64,000 nucleotides of DNA from Bacteroidota bacterium (GCA_020161355.1 JAIUOF010000001.1:62001-126000); one strand, 5' to 3'. Shown: positions 18,434 to 30,747, numbered from the stretch's first letter. Program-made: numbers and translations. The notes: a model not told the origin generated them from the sequence alone.

Positions 18434-21400
18434 TTAAACTATTTTAGCCAGATTGTTTTTAAAATACTCAAATTCTGCCTCTAAGATTTTCATGTTCTCT
18501 TCGAAGTTTGTCAGATCTCCTGTTTTGGAAGGGACTTCTATGATCTTTGTAATTTCATGAATCCTCATCAATCCTATAGTTCCGGAATTACCCTTAAGTG
18601 TATGTAGTTCTTTTTGAATACTCACCACATCATTATTTTGAAAAGCTTTTTTGGTGTTGCTGATTTGCTCTTCGGCTTCAAGTCTGAAATCTTCAAAAAC
18701 CGAGGCAAGCATTTCATTTCCAACCATTTCTCTCAAACCATCAATTACTTCCATCTCAAATGCAGGAATCGATAGGTCAATAGATTTAGGTTCGCTTGTC
18801 TTACCTGACTTAATAACTTTCTGCTCGGGCAGAACCGATTTTTTAGAATTTACCAACTCCTCTACTTTTTTAATCAGGATATTGGCTCTGATTGGCTTTG
18901 AAATGTAATCATCCAGCCCTTTGGCGAGGAAATTTTCCTTGTCATTTTGCATAGAATACGCAGTCATTGCCACTACTTTGGGCAATATGCCTGCAAATTT
19001 TTCTTTGAGTCTTTGGGTAGTTTCAATGCCATCCATTTCCGGCATTTGAATATCCATGAGAATAAGGTCAAAGTCCTGATTTTTTTCAAAAATCTGAATG
19101 GCTTTCATCCCTGAATCCGCGTCAGTTACATCGCAATTAGCCTTTTTTAAAATCTCTGTGGCAACTTTCCGGTTTACGCTATTGTCATCTACCAAAAGAA
19201 TTTTTGGAGAATATTGAGAGAAATAGTTAGTAAGCGTTATTTCTTCATGTGATTTCTCCAGTTTTGATATTTCAGAGCTTTCGGTTTTTTTGGCGAGTAT
19301 TGAAAACCAAAAATTGCTTCCTTTCCCTTCTTCTGAAACCAGACCTATTTCGCCACCCATTTTCTTGCACAATTCTTTCGATATCACAAGACCTAAACCT
19401 GTACCTCCCACAGCTTTTTTGGTCGAGATATCCAATTGCTGGAATGAGTGAAACAATTTGTCCTGATTTTCTCTGGAAATCCCGGTGCCGGTATCTGTAA
19501 CTTCAAATTTGATTTTAAATTGATTGTTTTCAGCGATTTGACTACTGATTAAAATGGCAATTTTGCCATTCTTGGTAAACTTAATGGCATTGGATGTAAG
19601 GTTTGAGAGTATTTGCAAAAGCCTTACCTGATCACCTTCAATATATTGAGGTGTGGACTCAGAAAATTCATATCTAAGTATATTTCCTTTTTCTCTGGCT
19701 TTTTGGGTAAATAAGGCCACCAGATTGTCAAGTGTCTCTCTCAAATCCAACGGCTTGTACACCAATTCCATTTTGCCGGCTTCAATTTTTGAAAGATCCA
19801 AAATGTCATTAAGAATGGTAAGCAGAGTTTCCGATGACTTCCGGATCGTTTTTACATAGTCTTTCTGGTCTTTTTCAAGCGGTGTATCGTTCAGAACATC
19901 AATCATACCAATGATTCCGTTCATTGGTGTCCTGATTTCATGGCTCATGTTGGCCAGAAATTGTTCTTTAATTTTTAATGAATGTTCGGCCTCTTCTTTG
20001 GCTTTCTGCAATTCCAGAGCACCTTTTTTTAGTTCAGTGATATCACGTGCAACCCCTTCGACTTCAATCGGCAGACCTTTGGCATCTTTTATCATTCTGA
20101 TATTGAGCATAAACTGCCGCAAGGTTCCGTCTTTTCTTTTTACGAGCACTTCGAAATTGGTGATGCTTCCTGTTTTCAGGAGTGCTTTGATGTCCTGAGA
20201 GGAGTCAAGTGCATTTTCAAAAAATTTATCAACTTTTTGTCTTATCACTTCCTCAATCGTGTAGCCTGTATGCTTTAACACCGAAGGTGAAATCATAATC
20301 ACGTTTCCGGCGAGGTCGGTACGGTAATAGATATCAATAAATGACTCAATGATATTTCTGAATTTTTCCTCACTTTTTTGAAGATTTATGAGGGCGTTTT
20401 GCTTTTCAGTGATATTTCGTGCTATTCCTGATACTTCATCTATCTGTCCGTCTTCGGTTGAAAGTATAGGATTCAGATAAAACTCAAACCAATTACTACC
20501 CCCATTTTTTTCGCCCCAGTGCATCTCAAAATACTGTGGATGCCCCTGAAAAGCCAGGTTGTATTTTTCTCTCAAAATAGGTTTATCTTCAGGAGAGATC
20601 AACTTCCAGCCCATTTTTTCAATACTGGTACCCACCGCCGGGGGAGCCCCAAGTTGCTGGTAGAGTAAATTGAAATAATTCTTATTAAATGAACTAAGCA
20701 AATGCTTTTGGTTAACCGTCCAGATATAATGTGTACTGCTGTCAAAAATTGCATTTAAACGGGCGGTCTGGATTGTCAGTTCTTCCTCTGCTTTTTTACG
20801 TTCCATGGCGAGGGCAATCTGGCCCGACACAAACTCGAGTAACTCAAGATCGCGGCTCGAAAACTTGGTTTCATCGGAGTAGGATTTAATTCCGATCACC
20901 CCGATGGTCTTTTCGTTTAAAATCAAAGGAACCAAAATCTGGATGGCCGGAAGAATCGACTCATAAATAAATAGTTTTTCTTTTTCGATAATAACAGAAA
21001 GTTCTTCTTTGTTGAAAATCAATGGTTTATTCTGTACCATCGTATATTCAATCAGGCCATTGCCCAGATTCCGTTTTTTATAGTCATGGCCGGTTTCAAA
21101 GTATTCATCAACATGGTATGGAAAATAAATACTGTTATTTTCAGGCTCAAATACCGCAACAAAAAAGTTATTGGCATAAATATTTTTCTGGAGATTCTGA
21201 TGTACCTGCGTTAAGAAATCTTCCAGGTTTTTTGAGCTAAGATTGCTCTGAGCAATAGAATAATAGAGGTTTTGTGCGGCTTCAGCTCTTCTTCTCAAGG
21301 TGATATCATGTAAAATACAGCGGAAAGAAACCGGTTGACCATTTAAATATCTGCAACTGACATCGCCTGAGAGATAAACCCGTTTTTTTTCTTTATTTCT

Positions 21401-21685
21401 GATAATCAATAAAAACTCTCCGAGATTCTCACCGTTTTTTATTTTTTCAAATCCTTCAAGTGTTTTTTCTTTTGAGGAGGGATGTAGCAAGTCGCTTATT
21501 TTTAGATGCTTAAGGTCGGTACCATTGTAGCCGCTTACATTATGAAATGCTATATTAGAAAAAAGAAAATCACCTGTCAGGGACAGCATCAGAATAATCT
21601 CTGAAGTATTATCCACAAAGTCCTGTAATAAATCAAATTTTTCGCTGGTGCCTGGGGCTGAAGATTTTTGAGCTTTGGTTTTCAT
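18434..21685 (-). CDS. hybrid sensor histidine kinase (PAS-GAF-PAS-PAS-HisKA-HATPase-REC-Hpt)
   Basis: A 1083-residue multistep phosphorelay protein. In order: PAS near residues 20-140, GAF near 155-300 (LLEFVSGQIALAMERKKAEE at its end), PAS near 310-435, PAS near 440-560, HisKA with the phosphorylated His in MSHEIRTPMNGIIG near 583, HATPase with NAIKFTKNG and GTGLGLVISKELCK, receiver with DDNSVNRKV and acceptor Asp in LMDIQMPEMDG near 877, and a C-terminal Hpt with LHTLKGNSGT near 1029. No membrane segment is visible, so it is probably a soluble sensor. The GAF domain has no telltale Cys for a bilin. No cognate regulator is adjacent. Confidence 0.94.
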   Translation of the reverse strand: MKTKAQKSSAPGTSEKFDLLQDFVDNTSEIILMLSLTGDFLFSNIAFHNVSGYNGTDLKHLKISDLLHPSSKEKTLEGFEKIKNGENLGEFLLIIRNKEKKRVYLSGDVSCRYLNGQPVSFRCILHDITLRRRAEAAQNLYYSIAQSNLSSKNLEDFLTQVHQNLQKNIYANNFFVAVFEPENNSIYFPYHVDEYFETGHDYKKRNLGNGLIEYTMVQNKPLIFNKEELSVIIEKEKLFIYESILPAIQILVPLILNEKTIGVIGIKSYSDETKFSSRDLELLEFVSGQIALAMERKKAEEELTIQTARLNAIFDSSTHYIWTVNQKHLLSSFNKNYFNLLYQQLGAPPAVGTSIEKMGWKLISPEDKPILREKYNLAFQGHPQYFEMHWGEKNGGSNWFEFYLNPILSTEDGQIDEVSGIARNITEKQNALINLQKSEEKFRNIIESFIDIYYRTDLAGNVIMISPSVLKHTGYTIEEVIRQKVDKFFENALDSSQDIKALLKTGSITNFEVLVKRKDGTLRQFMLNIRMIKDAKGLPIEVEGVARDITELKKGALELQKAKEEAEHSLKIKEQFLANMSHEIRTPMNGIIGMIDVLNDTPLEKDQKDYVKTIRKSSETLLTILNDILDLSKIEAGKMELVYKPLDLRETLDNLVALFTQKAREKGNILRYEFSESTPQYIEGDQVRLLQILSNLTSNAIKFTKNGKIAILISSQIAENNQFKIKFEVTDTGTGISRENQDKLFHSFQQLDISTKKAVGGTGLGLVISKELCKKMGGEIGLVSEEGKGSNFWFSILAKKTESSEISKLEKSHEEITLTNYFSQYSPKILLVDDNSVNRKVATEILKKANCDVTDADSGMKAIQIFEKNQDFDLILMDIQMPEMDGIETTQRLKEKFAGILPKVVAMTAYSMQNDKENFLAKGLDDYISKPIRANILIKKVEELVNSKKSVLPEQKVIKSGKTSEPKSIDLSIPAFEMEVIDGLREMVGNEMLASVFEDFRLEAEEQISNTKKAFQNNDVVSIQKELHTLKGNSGTIGLMRIHEITKIIEVPSKTGDLTNFEENMKILEAEFEYFKNNLAKIV

Positions 21686-21771
21686 CTTGTAATCAGATGT
21701 ATAATAATGCCTAAATCTAAGTATTTTATGCGTATTTTTGAGTAATTTTTTAAAAAAACCGAAACAGAAAA

Positions 21772-22539
21772 TTGGAAAAAGTTAGGGCGAAAAAACATCT
21801 GGGTCAGCATTTTCTTAAAGATCAGGGCATTGCGATGGATATTGTGGAAAGCTACAAGGATGTTTTCTCAAATCAAAAGCTCCTCGAGGTAGGCCCCGGT
21901 ATGGGTGTGCTTACCCAATATTTGATCAAACGCCCCGAGTTGGATTTGTCGGTGGTGGAAATTGACCGTGAGTCAGTTGACTATCTCAAAAATGTCCTGA
22001 AATTCAGGGAAGATAAGATTTTTGGAGAGGATTTTCTGAAAATGGAGTTTGATGAGAACAATGGACTTGAGGGAAATTTTGGGATAATTGGGAATTTCCC
22101 CTATAATATTTCTTCTCAAATATTTTTTAAAGTTTTGGATTATAAAGACCGGGTAGGGGAGGTAGTAGGCATGGTGCAAAAGGAAGTGGGTAAACGTATT
22201 GCTTCCGGCCCGGGTAATAAAGATTATGGTATTTTGAGCGTGCTTTTGCAGGCTTATTATGATATTGAATATTTGTTTTCGGTGCCACCGGGTGCTTTTG
22301 ATCCTCCCCCAAAAGTTGATTCAGGGGTAATTCGTTTGGTCAGAAATTACGGAAAAACTCCGGATTTTGATTATGCCAAGTTCAAACTCGTAGTAAAAAC
22401 TGCATTTAACCAAAGGCGTAAGATGCTGGGGAACGCCCTGAGACCTATTACTACAAAAGAAAATCTGCCCTATATGACTAAAAGGGCAGAGCAACTTGAC
22501 TATAAGCAGTTTATCGAATTAACCGAATTAATTTTTTAG
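21772..22539 (+). CDS. rsmA: 16S rRNA (adenine1518/1519-N6)-dimethyltransferase
   Basis: Dimethylates two adjacent adenosines in the 3' hairpin of 16S rRNA. The 255-residue protein starts VRAKKHLGQHFLKD, then the SAM motif LEVGPGMGVLTQYL (near residue 38) and the catalytic NFPYNISSQIFF (near 108). The start is a TTG at 21772, 4 codons before the conserved AKKHLGQHF; no ATG or GTG fits better. The 3' end overlaps the convergent regulator gene by 12 bases. Confidence 0.95.
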   Translation: MEKVRAKKHLGQHFLKDQGIAMDIVESYKDVFSNQKLLEVGPGMGVLTQYLIKRPELDLSVVEIDRESVDYLKNVLKFREDKIFGEDFLKMEFDENNGLEGNFGIIGNFPYNISSQIFFKVLDYKDRVGEVVGMVQKEVGKRIASGPGNKDYGILSVLLQAYYDIEYLFSVPPGAFDPPPKVDSGVIRLVRNYGKTPDFDYAKFKLVVKTAFNQRRKMLGNALRPITTKENLPYMTKRAEQLDYKQFIELTELIF

Positions 22540-23583
22540 ATTTTTTAACTTGTCAAAGTTAATAACCTTTATTTTTCCGGTCGATATCTCAATTAATTTT
22601 TCATCTTTAAAGTCAGACAAGGTTCTGATGGCAGTTTCGATCGAAGTTCCGGCCATATTTGACAGGTCTTCACGGCTAATCTTGATGCCATTTTTATTAT
22701 TTCTGTCGTCTGATTGTTCGAAAAACTTCAACAAGCACTCGCTCACACGTTTTCTCACTGAATTATAGGCGAGTTTGAGCAGTTGATCTTCGTTTTCTTT
22801 TATATTGTCAGACAGCATTTTGATAAATTTCTGCGATACCTGTCTGTTTTGATGTATAAGTTTAAAGAATTCTGACTTTGGAATTAAGATGAGTTCAGAG
22901 TCTTCAAGGGCCGATGCCGATTCCATGTAGCTGTCTTCCCGCATTAAGTTTACATATCCAAAGAAATCCCCCTCGTTGTGAAGATTGATAATCAGTTCTT
23001 TGCCATCTTCATTGGTTTTGTATGTTTTGACTTTTCCTTTTTCAATATAAAAGAGATAAAGCGGAAAATCACCCTCTCTGAATATCTCAGACTTCTTTTT
23101 ATACTTTCTTTTTTCTCTGTTTTGAGTAAGATTTCTAAGTTCTTCTTCACCACCAACATCTCTTACCAGATTATTCAAGCCTTCAATATTCCTCGAATAC
23201 TTTTTCTGCATCTGTTCGATTTTTTTAAACCTGCTTTCAAGGGCGTTGAGTAAGTCAACATCATCAAAAGGCTTGGTTATATAATCGTCGGCTCCCATTT
23301 CCATCCCTTTTCTGAAATCACTGCGGTCGGCTTTTGCAGTTAGAAAAATGAAAGGGATGTTTTCAGTATCAGGGTTTTTGGAAAGTAAATGCAAAACCGA
23401 ATAACCATCCAAAACCGGCATCATAATATCACAAATTATCAAATCAGGCTTGAGACTGGTTGCCATTTCGACACCCAATTTCCCGTTTTCTGCGGTATAA
23501 ACCTCGTATCCATCCAGCTCCAAAATCTCTGCAGTGTTTTCTCTGATATCCGGGTTGTCTTCAATTAATAGTATTCTTTTCAT
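22528..23583 (-). CDS. response regulator with CRP/FNR-type output (REC-cNMP-HTH)
   Basis: The 351-residue protein has a receiver domain at residues 1-120 (LLIEDNPDIRENTAEIL; acceptor Asp in LIICDIMMPVLDG near 53; KP pair in TKPFDD), a linker with charged helix, a cyclic-nucleotide-binding-like beta-roll at about 150-265 and a CRP-type winged helix-turn-helix at about 280-340 (ISREDLSNMAGTSIETAIRTL). It thus couples phosphorelay to CRP-like DNA binding, a fusion of the phylum. It lies 14 bases downstream of the kinase gene, its likely partner. Confidence 0.92.
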   Translation of the reverse strand: MKRILLIEDNPDIRENTAEILELDGYEVYTAENGKLGVEMATSLKPDLIICDIMMPVLDGYSVLHLLSKNPDTENIPFIFLTAKADRSDFRKGMEMGADDYITKPFDDVDLLNALESRFKKIEQMQKKYSRNIEGLNNLVRDVGGEEELRNLTQNREKRKYKKKSEIFREGDFPLYLFYIEKGKVKTYKTNEDGKELIINLHNEGDFFGYVNLMREDSYMESASALEDSELILIPKSEFFKLIHQNRQVSQKFIKMLSDNIKENEDQLLKLAYNSVRKRVSECLLKFFEQSDDRNNKNGIKISREDLSNMAGTSIETAIRTLSDFKDEKLIEISTGKIKVINFDKLKNLKN

Positions 23584-23597
23584 TTAATTTTAAATGG

Positions 23598-24857
23598 TTA
23601 TTCAACAATTGAGGGTTTTACTTTTCTTGGTAAATTTACATTAAAAATACTGCCTTTTCCTACTTCACTTGAAAATTTAATGCTTCCATCGAGGTAGTTG
23701 ACGTATTGCTGCACTATACTCAGTCCAAGTCCGGTACCCTGAATGTTCTCTACATTGCTCGACCGGAAAAATCTTGTGAATAGCTTTTTATGATCTTTAA
23801 CAGGGATACCTATCCCCTGATCTATGATTCTGATAAATATTTCTGATTTTTGGGTAGTTACTGAAATAGTTATTGTGGTGTTTTCGCCGGAAAACTTAAT
23901 GGCATTGGTAAGCAGATTTATTAAAATATGTCTTAGAAGCTTTGGATCCAGAATTACCATTGGATCCTCACTTGGGTTCTTTTCGAAAAGAATCTGCTGC
24001 CCGGGTTTCAACAAACCTGTGAGCTCCGATATCATATCATGTACCAAAGCATAAATATCAAGTTTTTCGGGATTTACACTTACTTTTCCTTCTTCAATTT
24101 TATTGACTGAAAGTATGTCATTTAATATTTCGGTAAGGTTTCTGATTGATTTTTTGATGCGTTCAATGTGTTTTTCCCGCTTTTCTCCATCTTTTAATTC
24201 TGAATATTTTTCTACCAGAGAAAGCGATGAGAGTACCGTTGAAAGGGGTGTGCGGAATTCATGGGAGGCAATGGAAATAAATTTGGTTTTCATGGAGTTT
24301 AATTCCTGTTCCCTTTTCAGCGATTGATCAAGTTCTTCTTTGGTCTTTTCCAGTTTCTGAATCGCTTCTTTTAAAATTAGGGTTCTTTCTTCTACTTCCC
24401 TTTCCAGCTCTTTTCTATAATTGATTTCGTTTTCTTCGGCTTTCTTACGGTTGGTGATATCGATGATAAAACAAATCACAAACTTGCCGTTGCTGTTGCT
24501 AAAAGGACTCAGACTTACTTCAACCGGAAACTCATCTTTGTTTTTTTTCAGACCAAACAAATCCATCTTTTGACCCATAGAGCGAGCCTTTGGGTTTTCA
24601 TTGTAGTTTTGACGGCTATCTACATGGGCGTGCCGATACCGTGCCGGAATAAGAACTTCAATTTTTTGATTTAAAATTTCAGACTCTTTTTCATAACCAA
24701 AAGTTTTAAGTCCAGATGGGTTAATTTTCAAAATTTTGCTGTCTGAATCAGTGATGATTATTCCTTCGTTAGCATATTTGAAAATGGCCTCAAACTGGTT
24801 TAAAATATCAATCTCCACAAAGTATTTTAAAAATAATTCCGAATTATTGTCTTCCAT
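23598..24857 (-). CDS. PAS-domain sensor histidine kinase
   Basis: The 419-residue soluble kinase has one PAS domain (about residues 15-130; FKYANEGIIITDSDSKILKI), a coiled coil (130-185), HisKA with IASHEFRTPLSTVLSS near 197, and HATPase with NLLTNAIKFSG and GTGLGLSIV. The ATG at 24857 is preferred; a TTG two codons earlier is the only alternative. First gene of a two-gene operon with the REC-CRP regulator, driven by the promoter at 24883-24913. Confidence 0.93.
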   Translation of the reverse strand: MEDNNSELFLKYFVEIDILNQFEAIFKYANEGIIITDSDSKILKINPSGLKTFGYEKESEILNQKIEVLIPARYRHAHVDSRQNYNENPKARSMGQKMDLFGLKKNKDEFPVEVSLSPFSNSNGKFVICFIIDITNRKKAEENEINYRKELEREVEERTLILKEAIQKLEKTKEELDQSLKREQELNSMKTKFISIASHEFRTPLSTVLSSLSLVEKYSELKDGEKREKHIERIKKSIRNLTEILNDILSVNKIEEGKVSVNPEKLDIYALVHDMISELTGLLKPGQQILFEKNPSEDPMVILDPKLLRHILINLLTNAIKFSGENTTITISVTTQKSEIFIRIIDQGIGIPVKDHKKLFTRFFRSSNVENIQGTGLGLSIVQQYVNYLDGSIKFSSEVGKGSIFNVNLPRKVKPSIVE

Positions 24858-24882
24858 TCGCAAAATATGGCTATTTGAATAG

Positions 24883-24913
24883 CAAATTTATGATAAATGT
24901 CATAAAATCCAAT
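24883..24913 (-). promoter_or_regulatory. promoter of the kinase-regulator operon
   Basis: On the minus strand ATTG (24913-24910), a 19-base spacer and TAAATTTG (24890-24883) fit the Bacteroidota -33/-7 pattern well; the ATG follows after 25 bases. Confidence 0.55.
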
Positions 24914-25028
24914 TGAGCCTAAGATATTAATCTATTCTAATTTTTTTTGCTGAATGATAAGTGTCATAATAAGTGAAAAATAATTTCCTCAATTTTGATT
25001 ACATTTTAGAAGAAGAGTAAACCTGGTA

Positions 25029-25378
25029 ATGAGAGGAGGAATTAAAATAGACGGTGACACACGAATTTCGAATTTACTTAAGAAATTCAATAATAATTTT
25101 CCCTTTTTGAAAATAGAGATTTCAAGAAGGGGAGAGGATTATAGCCGTGACCACCGTGATTTTAAGCTTTTTGAGTTGGCCACGGTGAAAAAACCTCAGG
25201 AATTTTGGATTTACGAAGACATGAAGGTGATAGATGTAGAGGAAATTTTTAAAAATAGCCTGGGACTACAGATATCTATATATCGTAAAATGGGCAAGAG
25301 TTTGGTTGAAACTACCTTCACCAGCCAGTGGACATTGAGCCATCAAAATGAAAAGGGGCAGGAGATTTTTTCTGCGAT

Positions 25379-25382
<4 letters not shown>
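25029..25382 (+). CDS. conserved small protein, 117 aa, function unknown
   Basis: No named family recognised. The pattern ...FPFLKIEI...near residue 25 and LGLQISIYRKMG...WTLSHQNEKG near the C terminus recalls a set of uncharacterised small cytoplasmic proteins of Cytophagales, but that is memory of a pattern, not a firm match. It has no signal peptide or membrane span. It is divergent from the kinase-regulator operon across 170 bases and converges on the MDR oxidoreductase with a 4-base overlap. Confidence 0.65.
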
Positions 25383-28041
<2,659 letters not shown>

Positions 28042-28065
28042 TCAGACCATTTTAAGAAATTTTAT

Positions 28066-28095
28066 AAAAAAAAGCACCTAAGTACTTAAGTGCTT
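28066..28095 (-). terminator. terminator of the lipoprotein gene
   Basis: On the minus strand AAAGCAC ... GTGCTTT encloses the small palindrome TAAGTACTTA and is followed by eight T. Confidence 0.75.
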
Positions 28096-28120
28096 TAATG
28101 CCATTTAGTTATTTGTGATT

Positions 28121-28945
28121 TTATTTTTGAACGGCCTGAGCGTCGCAGTCATAAGTAAATTTTTCGGCTGCCGGAGCCGGGCGGTTGTTGATAGTTTTGG
28201 TGTAATTTACCTCTGAAGGATATCCCTGGGCATTATATTTATAGTCGTAGCTGTAATAAATTTTTTCGTTTCCTTTTTTTACGGTCGCTTCCAATACATT
28301 GTTGGCATTGATATAATGTGTGAAATTGTACCCGGGACCCAAGAGCGAATATACCATGTAATAGCTCAGAATCTGACCCAATTGCTGGTTTTTGTATGGC
28401 GAAATCTTGTCATCAAATTTTGTGTTTTCAAGAATCGTTTGCCATTCTCCATCCAGATAAGCACTTATGTATTTTACATTGCCGGCAGCATCGTATGAAA
28501 ACTTGGTTTCTACTTTTCCTGCAAAAGTAGGCCAGCTTAAGATCAACCGGTCGATTTTGTTGATGTTGTTATGGGTGATGGTCGTAGGGTAACTAAAAAA
28601 CTTTCCCTGACTGTCTTTACCTTCAAAAGTGATCGTTTTCAGAAGGTTATTAGCATCGAAATTAAAAAATATAGAAGCGTTTTTGTTTTTTGAGTTATAT
28701 GCTTTGGTGATTTTTCCGTTGGTATATTCAAAAGTATCAAAGTCATTGAAGCCCAGGATGTTTTGGAGTTTGTTATTGGAAAAAACATATTGGTATGACT
28801 GCCCGTCTGAACGGGTATTTGCCAGTATTTTGCAGCCGTTTTGAGTAGGAGTGGTATCTTCAATCCCCAGTTTTTTGTCCTTTTTGGAGCAACCGGAAAT
28901 TCCCACGGCAACCAGCAAACAAATTATTAAAAAATTTCTCGTCAT
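28121..28945 (-). CDS. putative lipoprotein with YD-like repeats
   Basis: The 274-residue product starts with a lipoprotein signal: MTRNFLIICLLVAVGISGC, with Cys as the predicted lipidated residue, followed by Ser-Lys-Lys-Asp. The ATG at 28945 is chosen for this; an in-frame ATG seven codons earlier would add MKPFFHI. The mature part has repeated short beta units such as YTNGKITKAYN, SYDAAGNVKYI and YKYNAQGYPSEV, as in Bacteroidota surface lipoproteins with RHS/YD-type strands. Ligand and role are unknown. Single gene with its own terminator. Confidence 0.75.
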   Translation of the reverse strand: MTRNFLIICLLVAVGISGCSKKDKKLGIEDTTPTQNGCKILANTRSDGQSYQYVFSNNKLQNILGFNDFDTFEYTNGKITKAYNSKNKNASIFFNFDANNLLKTITFEGKDSQGKFFSYPTTITHNNINKIDRLILSWPTFAGKVETKFSYDAAGNVKYISAYLDGEWQTILENTKFDDKISPYKNQQLGQILSYYMVYSLLGPGYNFTHYINANNVLEATVKKGNEKIYYSYDYKYNAQGYPSEVNYTKTINNRPAPAAEKFTYDCDAQAVQK

Positions 28946-29090
28946 AATATGGAAAAATGGTTTCATGAAATCAGAGCAAAAATCATGCTAAATTGAAAGT
29001 CTGTTATTTTTACATGTGACCTTTTAATAACTTTTTAATGAAGTGATACCGGGAATAGTGGAGCATATCAGGAATTTAAATAAACAGAAA

Positions 29091-29112
29091 TGGGCCAAAG
29101 CTTATTGACCCA
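29091..29112 (-). terminator. possible terminator of the 115-aa gene
   Basis: On the minus strand TGGGTCAA pairs with TTTGGCCCA (8 bp, one G-T pair), 22 bases after the stop; the following T run is short. Confidence 0.5.
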
Positions 29113-29134
29113 CTTCCACAAAAAAGAGCTACAA

Positions 29135-29482
29135 CTATTCAGTTTTTGCGACCCTCTTTGGTTTTTTCTTCAGAGACTTTTTGGTGCCTCCGGCCATCTG
29201 GTATTGATTGGAATCTTTGCCAAACTTGGCTCCAACACCGATCAACATCCTTTCTGAAAAATCCCTAAGTACCGTCTCCTTTTCAGTAATACGGTTTCTT
29301 AGTTCACCCAGGCTGGCCACCTGGGTATTGTACTGGTTTACCAGAGCCTCCACATCAGTGATGGCTGCCTGGTAATTGTCAACAGTGAGACCATTTCCGA
29401 GGTCCAAATCGGCTGCAATCGATCGCACTCCCGCGATCCTTGAAACTGCAGAGGTCAGAGTACTACTCTGTGTTGTTTTCAT
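29135..29482 (-). CDS. hypothetical protein, 115 aa, basic tail
   Basis: No family recognised. Residues 1-85 look like helices with Ser/Thr-rich start (SSTLTSAVSRIAGVRSIAAD), then a conserved-looking GKDSNQYQMAGGT motif and a Lys/Arg-rich tail (KKSLKKKPKRVAK), which could bind nucleic acid. No signal peptide. It is followed by a possible terminator and preceded by the long gene-free stretch 29483-31142. Confidence 0.6.
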   Translation of the reverse strand: MKTTQSSTLTSAVSRIAGVRSIAADLDLGNGLTVDNYQAAITDVEALVNQYNTQVASLGELRNRITEKETVLRDFSERMLIGVGAKFGKDSNQYQMAGGTKKSLKKKPKRVAKTE

Positions 29483-29580
29483 TTTAAAGCAGTGTTTAAA
29501 ATGAGAAAAAATGGCCCCGGAACTTGATAAATCTCAAATGTTGACATAAATTGAATCGCTAAATTACTTTTACGTCATCA

Positions 29581-29793
29581 GGCTTCTCCTTTTTTGGGGG
29601 AGGCCTTTTGATTTTTATGCTCGGCCCGGAGGCCGTATATAACTGATTTCAGTTTAATTTTAACAAACAAAACAAACACAATTCTCCCTTGTTTGATCGC
29701 TTTTTTAAGCAATCAAACCTGTTTTTTTTGGTCTTTGACAAGGTGGGTTTGCTAAAATTAATTCCAAATAATATTTTGGAATTTTACCCAGGC
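29581..29793. other. structured intergenic stretch, possible non-coding RNA
   Basis: Four inverted repeats follow each other: GGCTTCTCC/GGGGGAGGCC (29581-29605, then T-rich), CGGCC-CGGA-GGCCG (29622-29635), GTTTGATCGC/GCAATCAAAC (29691-29718, then CTG and eight T, a good plus-strand terminator), and a long AATTCCAAA/TTTGGAATT hairpin framed by GGG/CCC (about 29745-29793). Two GC-rich hairpins plus a terminator and no ORF suggest a small plus-strand RNA ending near 29729, or a leader of the minus-strand gene at 29135. I do not recognise tmRNA, RNase P, SRP or 6S RNA hallmarks. Confidence 0.4.
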
Positions 29794-30400
29794 CTTATCG
29801 ACCTAATTACATTTCACGAGTTCTGACGACGACAATACGGGACAAGCCCTTTTCTTTCTTAACAGCTGAGGAAAAAGTGTTTTGATTAGTTCTATACAAA
29901 GCTAATGAAAATTAAAATGTCAGACCAAATTTTTCGCATTTTGCCCGATATTTTTTTTAACAAAACGTATTTAAGGTGTTACTTAAGGGGAACGAAATTT
30001 GACTCCTTTTATGTAAATAAGTATTCTAAATATTTGATAATAAGATATTTGAATAGATTTGAAATTGAATAAATGTATTGTTTTTCTAATTGTATTATTA
30101 ATAATAATTTTAGGAAAATCAAATACAAGTTTTTTTATAAATCAAAAGTTTTATCTTCTCGTACATTAAATTCATCTTAATGTTTATCTCCTATTTCATT
30201 TACATCATCATTTAATTCTTCTGATTCAACATCATCTATTGAATCATCAAATCTTCAATCTGATTTTTGAAGTTAATCCATCTAATTACTTTCGAGTCTT
30301 CAAATTTGTTCTTTTTCAATCTCTCGAATCGTTTGAATTTGATTATAGGGTAATTTTCTATCTAAAATTTCCTGGAATTTCTTTTGCATAAAACATTCTT
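29794..30400. other. gene-free A+T-rich stretch
   Basis: No ORF with credible composition, no strong hairpin and no promoter match that I trust. Short T-rich runs such as TTCATCTT/CATCATTTAATTC occur near 30180-30290. Confidence 0.4.
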
Positions 30401-30652
30401 TCTTTAGTAATGAATGTTTATTGGTTTACAAAAAACTTTTTTTCTTTAGTAATGAATGTTCATTGGCTTACAAAAAACTTTTCTTCTTTAGTAATGAATG
30501 TTTGTTGGCTTACAAAAAACTTTTTTTCTTTAGTAATGGATGTTTGTTGGCTTATAAAAAATGTTTCTTCTTTAGTAATGAATGTTCATTGGCTTACAAA
30601 AAACTTTTTTTCTTTAGTAATGAATGTTTGTTGGCTCATAAAAAATGTTTCG
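30401..30652. repeat. 42-bp tandem repeat, six copies
   Basis: The unit beginning TCTTTAGTAATGAATG starts at 30401, 30443, 30485, 30527, 30569 and 30611, an exact 42-base period with few substitutions. Because 42 is a multiple of three, two reading frames stay open across it and give 14-residue peptide repeats, but the Cys/Trp/Phe-rich products have no start context or homology I recognise, so I call it a minisatellite, not a gene. Confidence 0.9.
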
Positions 30653-30747
30653 TGTAAAGCAAAACTTGTTTTGTATCCTTGTTCTATATTTCTAAACATG
30701 AAGAATATTAAGAGTATCAAGAACCTTTCATTCTAACTTCCCACCTC

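Noticed and set aside
30410..30736. Open reading frames of 78 and 108 codons across the 42-bp tandem repeats
   Set aside because: They stay open only because the period is a multiple of three; two frames are open at once and the peptides have unlikely composition.
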